A stretch of 64,000 bases of DNA, taken from Sphingobacterium alkalisoli. GTDB taxonomy: Bacteria > Bacteroidota > Bacteroidia > Sphingobacteriales > Sphingobacteriaceae. Each line of letters begins with the position of its first letter. Positions within the stretch are counted from its first letter, which is position 1. The translations under genes were made by a program, and so were the position numbers. Under the pieces are notes generated by a model. It had not been told where the DNA came from and ran no database searches. It saw only the letters and a program-made list of their open reading frames with translations. The stretch covers positions 1,054,001 through 1,118,000 of the forward strand of contig NZ_SUKA01000001.1 in assembly GCF_005049105.1 (NCBI RefSeq), read 5' to 3'. This document shows, piece by piece, positions 1 to 10,098 of this stretch.

Positions 1-1865
1 CCATCAGCTACCAAAGCAGCTGCTTCCGCTCCGTCGGGATCGATATAGGTGTATAGACCCTTGATAGCTAAATTTTTGGCAGAAACTGCGGCATGCGCAG
101 CAGCGTTCCAATTATATATCCCTCTCCATCCGGGGTATAATGCTGCATTATTCGGATCCGTGCTTTCCTGGGTCACCACAGCAGCCGTGCTGCCCGGGTT
201 AACCTGGACATGCTTCGTCCAGATATAGTTTGATATTGTACGTCCGCTCGGAAAGGTGTAATAGCCATTGGTTGCCAGGCCTGCCATCATATTTTCCATC
301 TGTTGGCGCACGGCGATTGCTCTTTCGTTAAATTTTCCGGAGCGAATCATATCCCAGCGGATATCCCCTTCGCCCAATAGCTCTAATTTTCGCTCCGCGT
401 AGATCGCATCCAGGAGTGCTTCACCGGATAGCGCAGAGATATTATGCGTGTTGTCACCAAATGCTCTTGCACGGATCTGGTTAACCAGATTGACTGCACC
501 TGCATTGTCCGTACCAAGCACTGCTTTGGCCTCTGCGAGCAATAACATCGCATCGGCCATTCGCATAATCGTATAGTTCATGCCCGATGCCCGGTTGCCA
601 TTGTTCGAAATTAATGGGTTGTCTCCGCGGTTCTGATCCCACTTGTTGATTGCTGGTCCGCCTCCTCCGATTCGGGTACCCGCACCGAGTGGCATCAACG
701 CTTCTCTACCCGTGGCTGCGTCACTACCCGTTACGACCATACTTACGTCGCGCCGTTTGTCTCCGTCTTCATAACCGTTGTAAAAGAAAGCTGGAATAAT
801 GCGGATTGCTGCAAATGTGTTTAGCACAGCAACGGCACCGTTATTGGAGCCGGGGCGACCTTGGGAATAAGGGTGTTCCGAACTCTGTCCCGGCGCACAG
901 GCTATCTCAAATAGCGATTCTGGACTAGATCTTCTGGAGTTGATATGCTGCCATACAGCCTGAAATGGATTGTTGAAGGCCCGGGAGTCTGTGGTAATCA
1001 AGTTGACAGGACCTCGTATTTCCGCATCGTTAACCGCATTTCCTAAATATTGTTCGGCTATACGGATATAATCTAGATAGTCCGTACGACGGGCGTATTT
1101 ACAGAGCCCGTCATCCGTGCCTTTGGTTTCAAACTGCACATCGCCATATAAGTCCCCCATATCGGTACGGATGGTCTGCCAGCTCCCTGCATGCAAGGCA
1201 ATTTCGCCAATAAGCGCGTGTACATAGGAGCGGCTCAAACGCTCGGCCGTAATGCTACCTTGCCCGATTCTGTACATGCGGGCTTCCACGGCTTGAAGAT
1301 CGGCGATCAACTGATCCATTATTTCAAAACGGGAAGTTAATTCATAGTCTTGTACATATTGATTCTCGTAACCGAATGGGACATCGCCAAAATGGCGCAC
1401 CAGTTCCCAACCGCATAATGCACGTATGGCTTTCGCTTCGCCATATAGATGTGTCCATACATCCGTACCTTCTGCTTGTTCAAGTACACCTTTCTTCTCT
1501 ATGGCATCTGCAATACGGGCGGCACGCGCCAAAATGATATTTAAACTGTTGTATTGCGTGGCCAGACTGCCTATCGCCGTAGCTTCAGGTTGTAGACGGG
1601 CAATAACATTATTTGCCGTAGGAAATTCGCTCATGTACTCCGCATCTGAGCCCAAAGGATCCTGAAAATTATAATTTCCGCCAGCCGCTACATTCGTACG
1701 GTATTCGCCATAACACCAAGATAATGTCTTGTAGGTCTCTTCGGGGCTAGAGGTCACGAATGCATCATCGCTCTCCCCAGGGTTATTAACGTCCAGATAG
1801 TTTTTGCACTGTGTAAACATGGCTAACGTCAATGCTAAACATATATATATAGGTGATTTTTTCAT
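1..1865 (-). CDS. SusD/RagB family outer-membrane lipoprotein (C-terminus cut by window)
   Basis: Surface glycan-binding lipoprotein that caps the SusC channel encoded just upstream. The reading frame is open from a start at 1865 to the window edge, about 621 codons. The N-terminus is a lipoprotein signal (MKKSPIYICLALTLAMFTQC) with the lipidated Cys near residue 20, followed by KNYLDV, a usual SusD opening. Further in are SusD-type helical segments, for example AEAKAVLGTDNAGAVNLVNQ and the ERKLELLGEGDIRWDMIRSG motif typical of the C-terminal half. It follows susC by 36 bp on the same strand, so the two are almost certainly co-transcribed. The substrate is inferred only from the neighbouring pectin esterases. 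The family is certain, the ligand is not. Confidence 0.93.
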   Translation of the reverse strand, partial: MKKSPIYICLALTLAMFTQCKNYLDVNNPGESDDAFVTSSPEETYKTLSWCYGEYRTNVAAGGNYNFQDPLGSDAEYMSEFPTANNVIARLQPEATAIGSLATQYNSLNIILARAARIADAIEKKGVLEQAEGTDVWTHLYGEAKAIRALCGWELVRHFGDVPFGYENQYVQDYELTSRFEIMDQLIADLQAVEARMYRIGQGSITAERLSRSYVHALIGEIALHAGSWQTIRTDMGDLYGDVQFETKGTDDGLCKYARRTDYLDYIRIAEQYLGNAVNDAEIRGPVNLITTDSRAFNNPFQAVWQHINSRRSSPESLFEIACAPGQSSEHPYSQGRPGSNNGAVAVLNTFAAIRIIPAFFYNGYEDGDKRRDVSMVVTGSDAATGREALMPLGAGTRIGGGGPAINKWDQNRGDNPLISNNGNRASGMNYTIMRMADAMLLLAEAKAVLGTDNAGAVNLVNQIRARAFGDNTHNISALSGEALLDAIYAERKLELLGEGDIRWDMIRSGKFNERAIAVRQQMENMMAGLATNGYYTFPSGRTISNYIWTKHVQVNPGSTAAVVTQESTDPNNAALYPGWRGIYNWNAAAHAAVSAKNLAIKGLYTYIDPDGAEAAALVAD

Positions 1866-1901
1866 CGTTCTCATCTTAAAAATTTCAATAAATAATCTTG
1901 C

Positions 1902-4900
1902 TTAAAAAGATGCATTTAATCCAAAAGTGTATTGCCGTGGACGTGGGTAAGCTCCCCAGTCAAAGCCCGGTGTCGGATAGCGCGCATTGTTGATATTTGG
2001 ATTCGCATTGACTTCCGGATCGATACCGCTATAGCCCGTCAAAGTAGCCACATTGAATACTGTACCGTAGATCCGTAACGAGCTCATGCCTACTTTGCTC
2101 AACCATTGTGATGGCATATTGTATCCTAAGGTCAATGTGTTCAGACGGAGGTAGGACCCATCTTCAATGCCGATGTCGCTTACATAACCTTGATGCATGT
2201 ATGTCAATGGCAATGTCGCATGCTGATTAAGCGCCTCTAAGGCTGCCGGCGTCGTTACTCGGGCTAAATCGCCATTCGCGTCTATATCGTAGACCTTGTA
2301 ACCGTCATTAACGATGTCCAGCTTATTTCCGTAAAGACCTCCACCTTTATTACCATTATACAGTGTAGCAAGCTTATTGGCGTTATAGATCTGATTACCG
2401 TAGCTCCAGTTGAAGTAGGCCGCAAGGTCAATACGCTTGTAACTTACGTTCAGGTTTAAACCGCCCGTATGCTTTGGTGTCATGTTACCAATCTCTACAT
2501 AGTCCTTGGTGTCAATGATGCCGTTTCCGTCGGTATCGACAAACTTAGGCATGCCGGGATAAGCCTGTTGACCAGCCGGTACGACGCCTTTGTGGTGCGC
2601 AACAAATTGAGGAGATAGATCTGGAATCCCATCGTTGAGTGTGTAGCTGTCTGTGGCAGTATCATACGCAAAATCGCTGGTTTCGTAGAAACCTCTGCCT
2701 GTGGTCTTATAACCCATGACAATTCCGACCGGCTTTCCTTCTTCTAGTAGATAGTCATTGTTCGGAAGGTTCGATTGCAAAAACTGTGTGCCGTACGCGC
2801 TCTGAACACCTTCTGCAAGAAAATCTACATTAGGATTATTAAAATTGATGTTACCGCCCGCGCTGATATTCCAATCATTATTCGAAAAAATTGTACCTGA
2901 AAGCGAGAGCTCTATCCCTTTGTTGCTTGTTTGTCCGACATTGGCATAACTGGTGTTGAAACCGGTAATAGACGGAATATCTGTAAGCATCAAAAGGTCT
3001 CTTGTATTATTATTGTACACCTCAATCATACCCGATAACCTATTGTCAAACAAGGTGAAATCGAGACCTAAATTGCGGGTGACGGTCGTTTCCCACTTAA
3101 GATTGCGGTTAGCAAATTGTTGTGAAGCTAAGTCATATGATGGCTGGAGTAAGTTATTCAAAGCGCCTTGGCTACGTGGATCGGTCTCTGCGATCCAAAG
3201 TTGGTTCCATTGATTTGGATCTATGGCGTCATTACCGACTTCACCGTAGGAAGCGCGCAGTTTCAGATCGTTGATCCAGCTCTGGCCTTTTAGAAAAGAT
3301 TCGTTAGATATCCTCCACGCTACGGCAGCAGCAGGAAAGTACCCCCATTGGTGCTCTGGCGAAAACTTGGACGAACCATCGGCGCGTATTGTTGCAGTGA
3401 AAAGGTAACGGTCTAAGAGCGAATAGTTCGCGCGACCAAAGTAGGAGAGAATACGACCTGGGGTCACCTCTGAGGTTATTACCGTCATATTGGTCGCAAT
3501 GCTGCTGTCAAACTGGTTCATCATCGCAAAGGCATTCTCCTTCTTGAAATTGGAAGGGAAGCGTAACGCGTTTATTCGCATATCGCTACCGCCCCCTGTC
3601 GTTACCTCCTGACCACCTAAAATGGTAAGCCGATGTGTATTATTTTGGAGTACATCATAATTTAGTGTGTTTGTCCAGCGTAAGCCCCATCTGTCGCCTC
3701 TCCTAGAGTCGGCATTACCGGCATAGATTACGCGATCCATAGTTTCCATGGTTCCGCTAGATACAAAAAAATTGGGATCCGTGGTACTTCCCTGCCAGTT
3801 TCGGTCTTTGGTATACCTGCGGGATAAAGTTAACTCACTGAAATAGCTCAAATTTTCCAAAATATTCCATCTTGCGCCTGCTGTGCCTAGAAAATTTTGT
3901 TCAAATGCAAGATTATCGATGTCCTTAGTCCTATTCACGGGGTTAGTTACACCGTACATCACCGAGGCCTCTTCACCCAGTGTTGCGTGCGCAAGTAGAT
4001 CGGTATTGCCCAAGATATCGGAAATGGCGATAGGACGAAACCGGTAGGCAGACGACAGAATAGACCCTGCACCACTTGTAGTCCCTTCATTGCCTTGATT
4101 CCGCCTGTCTGTATAACGTAGATCCATGTTAAAGTTCAGTTTATCGCTGATCTTTTGATCAATCTTAAAGAAAGCGGAGGCCCTTCTAGAATTCGACATT
4201 AATTTCATCCCAGCTTCGTCCATGTAACTAGCTGCAACCAATATTTTAGTCATCTCTGTTCCGCCTGATATAGATAGATCATGGTTGTGGGAAAAGGAAC
4301 TGCCATACAGCTCTTGTTGAAGGTTATACGGTTGGACATTCCTATATGCGTCGATACCGGCCGTATTAGCTCCCTTTTGGTCTCCAATCGCAAATAATTC
4401 CTTGAATGGCGTAACATAATCCAGCTCTTCGTACGCATCAAGCATGGCCCATTTGAAAGCGAGATAATCATAGGGATTCAACGCATCCATATAGCCCGTC
4501 GGCGTATTGTATTTCCCAAAGCCGCTGTAGGTGATGGTACTTTTTCCAGCTTTTGCCCTTTTGGTGGTAATGAGTACAACCCCGTTTGCTCCGCGGGCAC
4601 CGTAGATTGCTGTAGATGAAGCGTCTTTTAAGATATCCACGCTTGCTACCATATCGCTTGGTATATCGGCAATATTTCCGGGTATTCCGTCGATCAATAC
4701 TAACGGTTCATTGCTTTGCGAGATCGATCCCCCGCCACGGATCCGAATGGATACGTTTGCATTTGGTCGGCCATCCTGAGACATAACATTGACGCCGGGT
4801 AGTTTACCCTGTAGTGCCTGTGCTACATTAATAACGGGAGCGGTAGCCAGCTCTTTCCCGCCGACTGACGCAACTGAACCGGTAAGGTCACGGCGCCTTA

Positions 4901-5258
4901 CCGTCTGATAACCAATTACAACGACTTCATCGAGGGCCTGATCCTCGCTTTCTATCGTAATGCTGACAGTTGTCCGACCATTGGTCGGAAACTCTTGGGT
5001 ATTGTATCCTGTGTAGCTGACGACCAGGATACTACCCACGGGGGCTTCCGACAGCGTAAAATTACCATTAGCATCCGTAGTAGTCCCAATTGTTCCGCCT
5101 TTCACTTTTATATTAGCGCCGATAATCGGTTCTCCAGATTTGTCTTTGACCTGACCGCTTATACCAGTGGTCTGCGCAAAAGTCCACGAACTCATCATTA
5201 AGAAGGAGAATAGGAGGAAGATAAGTCGTTCTTTCCTTAATACATTGATTTTTTCCAT
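1902..5258 (-). CDS. SusC/RagA family TonB-linked outer membrane protein
   Basis: TonB-dependent outer-membrane transporter for oligosaccharides. The 1118 residues are usual for SusC proteins that lack an STN domain. Residues 1-29 are a signal peptide ending TFAQ. Residues about 33-110 are a carboxypeptidase-regulatory-like beta sandwich (GISGQVKDKSGEPIIGANIK). The plug domain follows at about 125-235, with ALQGKLPGVNV, LIDGIPG and the hallmark DILKDASSTAIYGARGANGV. The rest is a 22-strand barrel ending in aromatic Phe. Without an STN domain it should not signal to an anti-sigma factor; control by the adjacent hybrid two-component protein is expected. It pairs with the SusD gene 36 bp downstream. 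Confidence 0.96.
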   Translation of the reverse strand: MEKINVLRKERLIFLLFSFLMMSSWTFAQTTGISGQVKDKSGEPIIGANIKVKGGTIGTTTDANGNFTLSEAPVGSILVVSYTGYNTQEFPTNGRTTVSITIESEDQALDEVVVIGYQTVRRRDLTGSVASVGGKELATAPVINVAQALQGKLPGVNVMSQDGRPNANVSIRIRGGGSISQSNEPLVLIDGIPGNIADIPSDMVASVDILKDASSTAIYGARGANGVVLITTKRAKAGKSTITYSGFGKYNTPTGYMDALNPYDYLAFKWAMLDAYEELDYVTPFKELFAIGDQKGANTAGIDAYRNVQPYNLQQELYGSSFSHNHDLSISGGTEMTKILVAASYMDEAGMKLMSNSRRASAFFKIDQKISDKLNFNMDLRYTDRRNQGNEGTTSGAGSILSSAYRFRPIAISDILGNTDLLAHATLGEEASVMYGVTNPVNRTKDIDNLAFEQNFLGTAGARWNILENLSYFSELTLSRRYTKDRNWQGSTTDPNFFVSSGTMETMDRVIYAGNADSRRGDRWGLRWTNTLNYDVLQNNTHRLTILGGQEVTTGGGSDMRINALRFPSNFKKENAFAMMNQFDSSIATNMTVITSEVTPGRILSYFGRANYSLLDRYLFTATIRADGSSKFSPEHQWGYFPAAAVAWRISNESFLKGQSWINDLKLRASYGEVGNDAIDPNQWNQLWIAETDPRSQGALNNLLQPSYDLASQQFANRNLKWETTVTRNLGLDFTLFDNRLSGMIEVYNNNTRDLLMLTDIPSITGFNTSYANVGQTSNKGIELSLSGTIFSNNDWNISAGGNINFNNPNVDFLAEGVQSAYGTQFLQSNLPNNDYLLEEGKPVGIVMGYKTTGRGFYETSDFAYDTATDSYTLNDGIPDLSPQFVAHHKGVVPAGQQAYPGMPKFVDTDGNGIIDTKDYVEIGNMTPKHTGGLNLNVSYKRIDLAAYFNWSYGNQIYNANKLATLYNGNKGGGLYGNKLDIVNDGYKVYDIDANGDLARVTTPAALEALNQHATLPLTYMHQGYVSDIGIEDGSYLRLNTLTLGYNMPSQWLSKVGMSSLRIYGTVFNVATLTGYSGIDPEVNANPNINNARYPTPGFDWGAYPRPRQYTFGLNASF

Positions 5259-5585
5259 TGATTTATATTTGATTAGGTTCTCATTTAGTAGGTATATAAA
5301 AAGTAATGCTTACATGAAGATGTAAGTATGGTTTAGCACATATGCTAAGAAGAATTTAATGCGTTTACGTACGTGAAATACATAGCCATTTTAACAGTAG
5401 AATTTGGAGGTTTATAACAATAATATTACAAATGTGCGGTCTAGCGACCGAAAGAGAGGGTAATATTTAATCAAATATGTGCAATATTCGTTCAGAAGAT
5501 AGGTTTCTGATTATCTGTCCTATTTCTATGAAAAGCGAACTCGTCCGACTATGTCGATTAAAAGACAGACTGTTACAATCAAAAA
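5259..5585. promoter_or_regulatory. susC upstream region with hairpin and palindrome
   Basis: This 327 bp non-coding gap between the hybrid regulator gene and susC should hold the susCD promoter. Two symmetric elements are visible. A perfect 7-bp stem CTTACAT/ATGTAAG with a GAAG loop is at 5309-5326, about 50 nt before the susC start, so probably in its mRNA leader. An inverted repeat TTAGCA-CATA-TGCTAA is at 5333-5348. I found no perfect TAnnTTTG on the minus strand; the nearest is CACATTTG at about 5431-5438. Binding of the hybrid regulator here is inference. Confidence 0.4.
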
Positions 5586-8500
5586 TTACTTGTTCTTGAG
5601 ATTTTTTAAGTATTCGGTGGGTGTGCAACCCATCATTTCCTTAAATACTTTGCTAAGGTATTGCGATGTGCTAAAGCCACTCTGATAAGCGACTTCCGCG
5701 ACAGTAAACTGTCCGGTCTCCAGCAATTGTGCTGCACGCTTGACGCGTATCTTTTTCACGAAGTCGACCGGAGAAAGCCCTACGATGGCTTTTATCTTTC
5801 GGTAGAATACTGCCCTACTCATATTCATTCCAGCTACCAGATCGTCTATTTTAAAGTTGGTGTTTTCGATATTATCCTCAATACCCTGAATCACATTACG
5901 GATGAACTCGTCATCATATGCTGTTACTTTAGGAACGGAGGGACCCCATGACGGTGATGATTTGACTGCTGTACCTGTTGTCGGCTCGAAAGTGCTATTA
6001 TGTGCTAGATAATATTCCCGAAGTAGCTCACGTTGCTTGAGCAGGGAAGCAATCTTGGCTTTCAGATAACTGGCGTGGAAAGGCTTGGTGATATAGTCAT
6101 CGGCACCATACTCCATACCCTTTATTTTATCGTCCAGCGCGGATTTAGCTGTTAGTAAGATCACCGGAATGTGTGAAGTATCGCTGTTATTCTTGACGGC
6201 CTCTAGGTAGGCCACACCATCCATGTCGGGCATCATCACATCACTTACGACGATATCGGGTAGCTTGTCCAACGTGATTTCGAGGCCTTTTCGACCATCG
6301 GAGGCTTCCAGTATGTCGTACTCTTGCTCAAGTATGCTACGGATAAAGTCGCGCAGCTCATCATTGTCCTCGATCACTAAAATGCTGGTACGCTTCGTAA
6401 TTTCAGGAGCAGTATCCACTATAGGTGTTGTATGCGCTTGTTCCGCAACACCATCACCGAGTTTTAGTTCGATATTTGGATCGCCAGCAAAGGCTTCGTA
6501 AGCGATAGGCAATCGCACAGTAAAAGCGCTACCCTTTCCTTTTTCGCTGTCCACGGCAATACGACCATGCAAGAGATCTACCAATTCATGCACCAAAGCT
6601 AATCCGATGCCTGATGAGATGCTCGGGTCGGCATCATTGGTTTCGTAACGCTCGAATAGTCCTTTCGCCTTACCCATATCGAAACCGCTGCCTTCGTCCG
6701 TGACCATAAGAACCAACTCTCCGTTTTCTACCGTGGCCCGTATGGCGATCTGCCGCCCCGCAGGTGTGTACTTGAACGCATTGGATAAGAGGTTGAACAA
6801 GATCTTTTCGACTTTATCCACGTCCACGTAGATTGGTGTAGAAGTGATATCCTGCTCAAGGGTATAGTTGATCTGCTTTTGTCGGGCAATTGGTGAAAAG
6901 CTGTTAAAAGTTTTTTCTAACAGTGCTGCTACATCAGCTTGCTCGAGATACACCTTCATTTTTCGGTGCTGTATCTTTCTGAAATCGAGTATCTGATTGA
7001 TCAATCGGAGCATACGATGTGTATTCTGCTTGGCCGTTTGCAGGTATGCGCGACCGCTGGAAGATAACTTTTCATGCTGTAGTACTTCCTCAATCGGACT
7101 TGCTATGAGCGTGAGAGGGGTACGCAGTTCATGTGAAATGTCTGTAAAAAAATTTAGTTTAAGTCCGGTCAGTTGCTGCTCCACATCTACTCGCTTGCGC
7201 AACTGCATAATATAGGATACGATAAGCACAATAAGGAGCACCAGCACGGCAAGTGCCAAAATGTAAATTACCCACGAAAATCCGGTCTCCCAGAATGTCG
7301 GCGTAATATAAAATTGTATCGTCGCAACATTCTCTACCCACACACCGTCGCTATTTGTTGACTTTACTTCCAGCGTATGTCTGCCAGCGGGCAGTTCGAC
7401 AAAGCTGGCTGACCGGTTATGACCGAGATACACCCAGGTACTATCGGTGCCTTTGAGCCGGTAGGCATATTGGATCGATTTCGTGTTGGTATAGTCGAGG
7501 GCGGCGAAGGAAACCGAAATATTTCGTTCATCCTCTGCTAGTATCAGCATGCCATTTTCGCCGACGTTGCACTCTTCCTGTACATCCTGGCGTTGGATAC
7601 GGATAGCGGAAAATACAATTGGCGGCACAAATGTACTTCGCAACATGCGATCGGTGAGCACGCGTAAGGCTCCGTCGGTGGTGCCAAATATAATATTTCC
7701 ATCCAGATCCCGTATGGGGGCGGCCTCATTGATTAGCGGTGGGAGGCCCAAATTTTCTTTACTGAAGTGATCAAACTGCTTGTTGGTCGGGTTAAAGCGA
7801 CTCAATACATTAACCGAGGCAATCCAAAGATAACCTTTAAGATCTTCGATTACCGATAAGGATAGGTCGGATATGAGACCGTTGGTTCGGTTTATATTTT
7901 TGAACTTTATTTTGTCGGAAAGCAGGTTAGGCGAGTCTGTAGTGATGCTGATGCCGCCGCTGAAAGTGGATACATAGATTTGTTGCCGCCGATCCTGAAA
8001 GATGTGCAGCACCTCATTGTTACTCAGACAGTCGGTTCGGTCGGCTGTGGATGCATTATGAAAGAAACCGATATGCTCTGGTTTTTGGAATGTGCCTGAA
8101 AAAGTGATCAGACCGTTACTGGTGCCGACAAGCATGGTTCCATTCTTGGATTGATATACATAGCGCACCAAGCCGCACTGGTCGACAGGGTAGTTTTTTA
8201 ACCGATTGCCGGCGTGGACAAATCGAAGGGTACCATCAGGTTTTTTTTCGACTAAATTTAGTCCACCGCCATATCCCCCAATCCAGACACGCTTTTGGGC
8301 ATCCTGATAGAGGGAGAATATAGATTCAGAACCGATGCTGTATGGATCGGATGTCGGCTTATAATTTGTGACCTGATACGTTTGGGCATTTCTAGGGCGT
8401 AAGATAAATAAACCGTGATTCCGTGTACCCAACCAGATCTGCCCTTCGTGATCCTGTATAAAGCAGTAAACGTTTGCACCGAACACCGCTTTTTTATCCC

Positions 8501-9908
8501 GTACGATTGCACCAGCAGAAGTCAGGTTACCCAAATAATCATTTGCTTTATTATATAGTGCTAATGTGCCATTTTTCTTTCCGACCCACAGACGATCCTG
8601 GTTGTCCCGGAATACGCTCCTTACTTCGCCATCGGCGGATGCCGCAATACGTTCGTAGCTCTTTTCTCGGAAGGAAAGCTGCTGGATTCCATCGGTCGTA
8701 CTTAACCAAATGTGTTTGTGCGAATCTATCAGGTAGTCGCCGGCAGATACGGCATAGTGGGTGGGTATACCAGATTGTGGCGTATATTCCGCCAGATCGA
8801 GTTTGTGTAGGTCGGGATCATAGGCGCATAGAACACCATCAGGTAGTAATATCCAGAGTTGCCTATATTCATCTTCGTGGATAAAAAATATGGAGCTGGG
8901 TGTTAGCATTAGTCCAGATAGGTCGGGGTAAGGTACGATGTGCTGCTCATCGCGCTTGATGTCGTAGCAAACAAGCTGTCTTCCGGAGGCAAAAGCCCAT
9001 ACGCGACCATAGCTATCAAAAAATGCCTTTTCGGAAAATATAAATTCCTGACCAACAGGTGGTACAAATCGGCTGTAGCGCTTGGTCTTCGTGTGGTAAA
9101 TGATAATTTGGTCTGCCGTGACAATTGCCAGTAACTCTGGGTTCAGCTTGTGGAGCCTAAAGATATCCGTCAGTTCAAAAGGTAGCTCAAAGGGTGCAAG
9201 CTTTCCGTCCCGGTATGTGGCGAGATAGCCATTTCGAGCAGCAAAATAAATCGTGCCGTCTACCTCTGTGATAAAATGAAAGGGCATGTTGTTACTGACC
9301 TTCTTCTTGCCGTACGTGAAGGTCCCTTTATTGCTTAATACCCATTCGTCACCCTCGCTATCGAGAAAGATGTTGTGGATAGTGTTGCCCAGGTAAGGAT
9401 ATGTAGTGGGGCCAAATACGCGAATGCCGTCTTCGGCAGTATAGTTACGATCATCTATCCGGTACAGATTATGATTTTGCGCGGTGATCCACGTGGCACC
9501 ATTTGCCAAGCTCTTGATATCATTCACCAGTGGATGTTGCTTGTCGGAAAATATATCCTCGAATACCTCCAGCTTACTGTTAAATAGAAATACCTGCGAC
9601 CCGTAGGTTCGTAACCATATGTTACCGGCCGCATTGAGGCTGAGTCCTTCGATCCGATTGTTGTTGAGTTTTACCTTATCGTGGGGATAGGATTTGAAGT
9701 TGCGAAAATTGTAACCATTGAACTGATCAATGCCGTTCCAAGTGCTAATCCAAATTTGCCCTTTGCTATCTTGGATAATGTTTTTTGTGCGTGTATGTGC
9801 CAGCCCATCGTCCATATCGTACTGCTTTACCGAAAAAGACCCTTTGCTTTGGGCAAAAGATTTGCTTAATATCGACAGCAGGACATATAATAGGACGTAC
9901 TTCTTCAT
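5586..9908 (-). CDS. hybrid two-component system protein (sensor kinase/response regulator/AraC)
   Basis: One-protein sensor and transcription factor that detects oligosaccharides in the periplasm and activates glycan-use genes. Order of parts over 1440 residues: signal peptide 1-19; a two-bladed propeller region of Reg_prop repeats to about 770 (many IWxxTxxGI/LWxGxxxGL-like repeats); a Y_Y_Y domain about 785-850; a transmembrane helix about 860-885; HisKA with DISHELRTPLTLI (His near 925); an ATPase domain with NLLSNAFKYTP and GIGLALVHELV; a receiver domain with SDVMMPDMDG (Asp near 1223); and a C-terminal AraC helix-turn-helix pair from about 1336. All catalytic motifs are intact. It sits directly upstream of susC on the same strand and divergent from the pectin esterase genes, so both are likely targets. 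Confidence 0.96.
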   Translation of the reverse strand: MKKYVLLYVLLSILSKSFAQSKGSFSVKQYDMDDGLAHTRTKNIIQDSKGQIWISTWNGIDQFNGYNFRNFKSYPHDKVKLNNNRIEGLSLNAAGNIWLRTYGSQVFLFNSKLEVFEDIFSDKQHPLVNDIKSLANGATWITAQNHNLYRIDDRNYTAEDGIRVFGPTTYPYLGNTIHNIFLDSEGDEWVLSNKGTFTYGKKKVSNNMPFHFITEVDGTIYFAARNGYLATYRDGKLAPFELPFELTDIFRLHKLNPELLAIVTADQIIIYHTKTKRYSRFVPPVGQEFIFSEKAFFDSYGRVWAFASGRQLVCYDIKRDEQHIVPYPDLSGLMLTPSSIFFIHEDEYRQLWILLPDGVLCAYDPDLHKLDLAEYTPQSGIPTHYAVSAGDYLIDSHKHIWLSTTDGIQQLSFREKSYERIAASADGEVRSVFRDNQDRLWVGKKNGTLALYNKANDYLGNLTSAGAIVRDKKAVFGANVYCFIQDHEGQIWLGTRNHGLFILRPRNAQTYQVTNYKPTSDPYSIGSESIFSLYQDAQKRVWIGGYGGGLNLVEKKPDGTLRFVHAGNRLKNYPVDQCGLVRYVYQSKNGTMLVGTSNGLITFSGTFQKPEHIGFFHNASTADRTDCLSNNEVLHIFQDRRQQIYVSTFSGGISITTDSPNLLSDKIKFKNINRTNGLISDLSLSVIEDLKGYLWIASVNVLSRFNPTNKQFDHFSKENLGLPPLINEAAPIRDLDGNIIFGTTDGALRVLTDRMLRSTFVPPIVFSAIRIQRQDVQEECNVGENGMLILAEDERNISVSFAALDYTNTKSIQYAYRLKGTDSTWVYLGHNRSASFVELPAGRHTLEVKSTNSDGVWVENVATIQFYITPTFWETGFSWVIYILALAVLVLLIVLIVSYIMQLRKRVDVEQQLTGLKLNFFTDISHELRTPLTLIASPIEEVLQHEKLSSSGRAYLQTAKQNTHRMLRLINQILDFRKIQHRKMKVYLEQADVAALLEKTFNSFSPIARQKQINYTLEQDITSTPIYVDVDKVEKILFNLLSNAFKYTPAGRQIAIRATVENGELVLMVTDEGSGFDMGKAKGLFERYETNDADPSISSGIGLALVHELVDLLHGRIAVDSEKGKGSAFTVRLPIAYEAFAGDPNIELKLGDGVAEQAHTTPIVDTAPEITKRTSILVIEDNDELRDFIRSILEQEYDILEASDGRKGLEITLDKLPDIVVSDVMMPDMDGVAYLEAVKNNSDTSHIPVILLTAKSALDDKIKGMEYGADDYITKPFHASYLKAKIASLLKQRELLREYYLAHNSTFEPTTGTAVKSSPSWGPSVPKVTAYDDEFIRNVIQGIEDNIENTNFKIDDLVAGMNMSRAVFYRKIKAIVGLSPVDFVKKIRVKRAAQLLETGQFTVAEVAYQSGFSTSQYLSKVFKEMMGCTPTEYLKNLKNK

Positions 9909-9930
9909 TGATTTTCGGGTTTACAATACA

Positions 9931-9938
9931 CAAACTTA
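9931..9938 (-). promoter_or_regulatory. putative -7 element for the hybrid regulator gene
   Basis: Read on the minus strand this is TAAGTTTG, a match to the Bacteroidota -7 consensus TAnnTTTG, 22 nt before the regulator start. A TTTG lies about 17 nt upstream of it (complement CAAA at 9956-9959), a little closer than the usual 19-20. The match is short, so it is only suggestive. Confidence 0.35.
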
Positions 9939-10098
9939 AAATAAAATACGTTCGGCAAAAACTCTGGACGACAAAAATGAATAGAATTTGTACAGCTGAG
10001 ACGAATTAGTATAAATCCTTTTGCGCATTTTGTTGGATATTTGTTTGATGATGTATTTGATGTTTAATAATAAAGCTTATTTCTCCAGTTGGGCAAGA

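Noticed and set aside
8474..8884. 136-codon open frame on the plus strand
   Set aside because: Antisense to the propeller region of the hybrid regulator gene; no recognisable domain and shadow-like composition.
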